DNA of 7,176 nucleotides from Pseudomonadota bacterium (lineage in GTDB: Bacteria; Pseudomonadota; Alphaproteobacteria; Sphingomonadales; Sphingomonadaceae). Each line of letters begins with the position of its first letter. Position 1 is the first letter of the stretch. The translations under genes and the position numbers were made by a program. Under the pieces are notes generated by a model. That model was not told the origin of the DNA. It was given only the letters and a program-made list of their open reading frames with translations, and ran no database searches. This document shows, piece by piece, positions 7,146-7,176 of this stretch. The stretch is taken from positions 1-7,176 of the forward strand of contig JAEXLC010000107.1 of the NCBI GenBank assembly GCA_023445495.1, written 5' to 3'.

Positions 7146-7176
7146 CGGCCGGCCAGGCCCTCCCAGTTTGGGGTAA

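Overview
The window is GC-rich DNA from an alphaproteobacterium, most likely a sphingomonad (Sphingomonas or a relative). The organism call rests on codon use, on the protein family variants, and on a hairpin repeat of a kind I remember as common between sphingomonad genes. It is an inference, not a database match.

Layout. Positions 1-564 (minus strand) hold the N-terminal part of a gene that runs off the left edge. It appears to be a soluble chemoreceptor-like protein with a CBS-pair-like sensor region. A 159-base divergent intergenic region (565-723) carries several overlapping inverted repeats and a plausible promoter. Positions 724-1344 (plus) encode a short homologue of FecE/BtuD-type ABC ATPases in which nearly every catalytic motif has been lost. 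A 101-base gap (1345-1445) contains a striking 27-base palindrome that looks like an operator. After it comes a five-gene plus-strand cluster: mmsA (1446-2945), a secreted NodB-family polysaccharide deacetylase (3044-4012), isobutyryl-CoA dehydrogenase (4009-5151), 3-hydroxyisobutyryl-CoA hydrolase (5148-6191) and enoyl-CoA hydratase (6307-7083). The last 93 bases hold a GC-rich imperfect hairpin and a dense run of G-tracts.

How the genes work together. Four of the five cluster genes make up most of the lower valine pathway. The dehydrogenase turns isobutyryl-CoA into methacrylyl-CoA, the hydratase makes 3-hydroxyisobutyryl-CoA, the hydrolase releases 3-hydroxyisobutyrate, and MmsA turns methylmalonate semialdehyde into propionyl-CoA. 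The step between the last two, 3-hydroxyisobutyrate dehydrogenase (MmsB), is not in the window and may lie just downstream. The deacetylase has no obvious place in this pathway, yet its stop codon overlaps the dehydrogenase start (ATGA), and the dehydrogenase overlaps the hydrolase in the same way (GTGA), so these three are probably translated in a coupled manner.

Most worth following up: the ABC ATPase homologue without catalytic residues, the palindrome in front of mmsA, the deacetylase inside a valine operon, the pair of inverted hairpins with compensatory base changes between the last two genes, and the predicted G-quadruplex after the cluster. I see no CRISPR array, tRNA, rRNA or insertion sequence.
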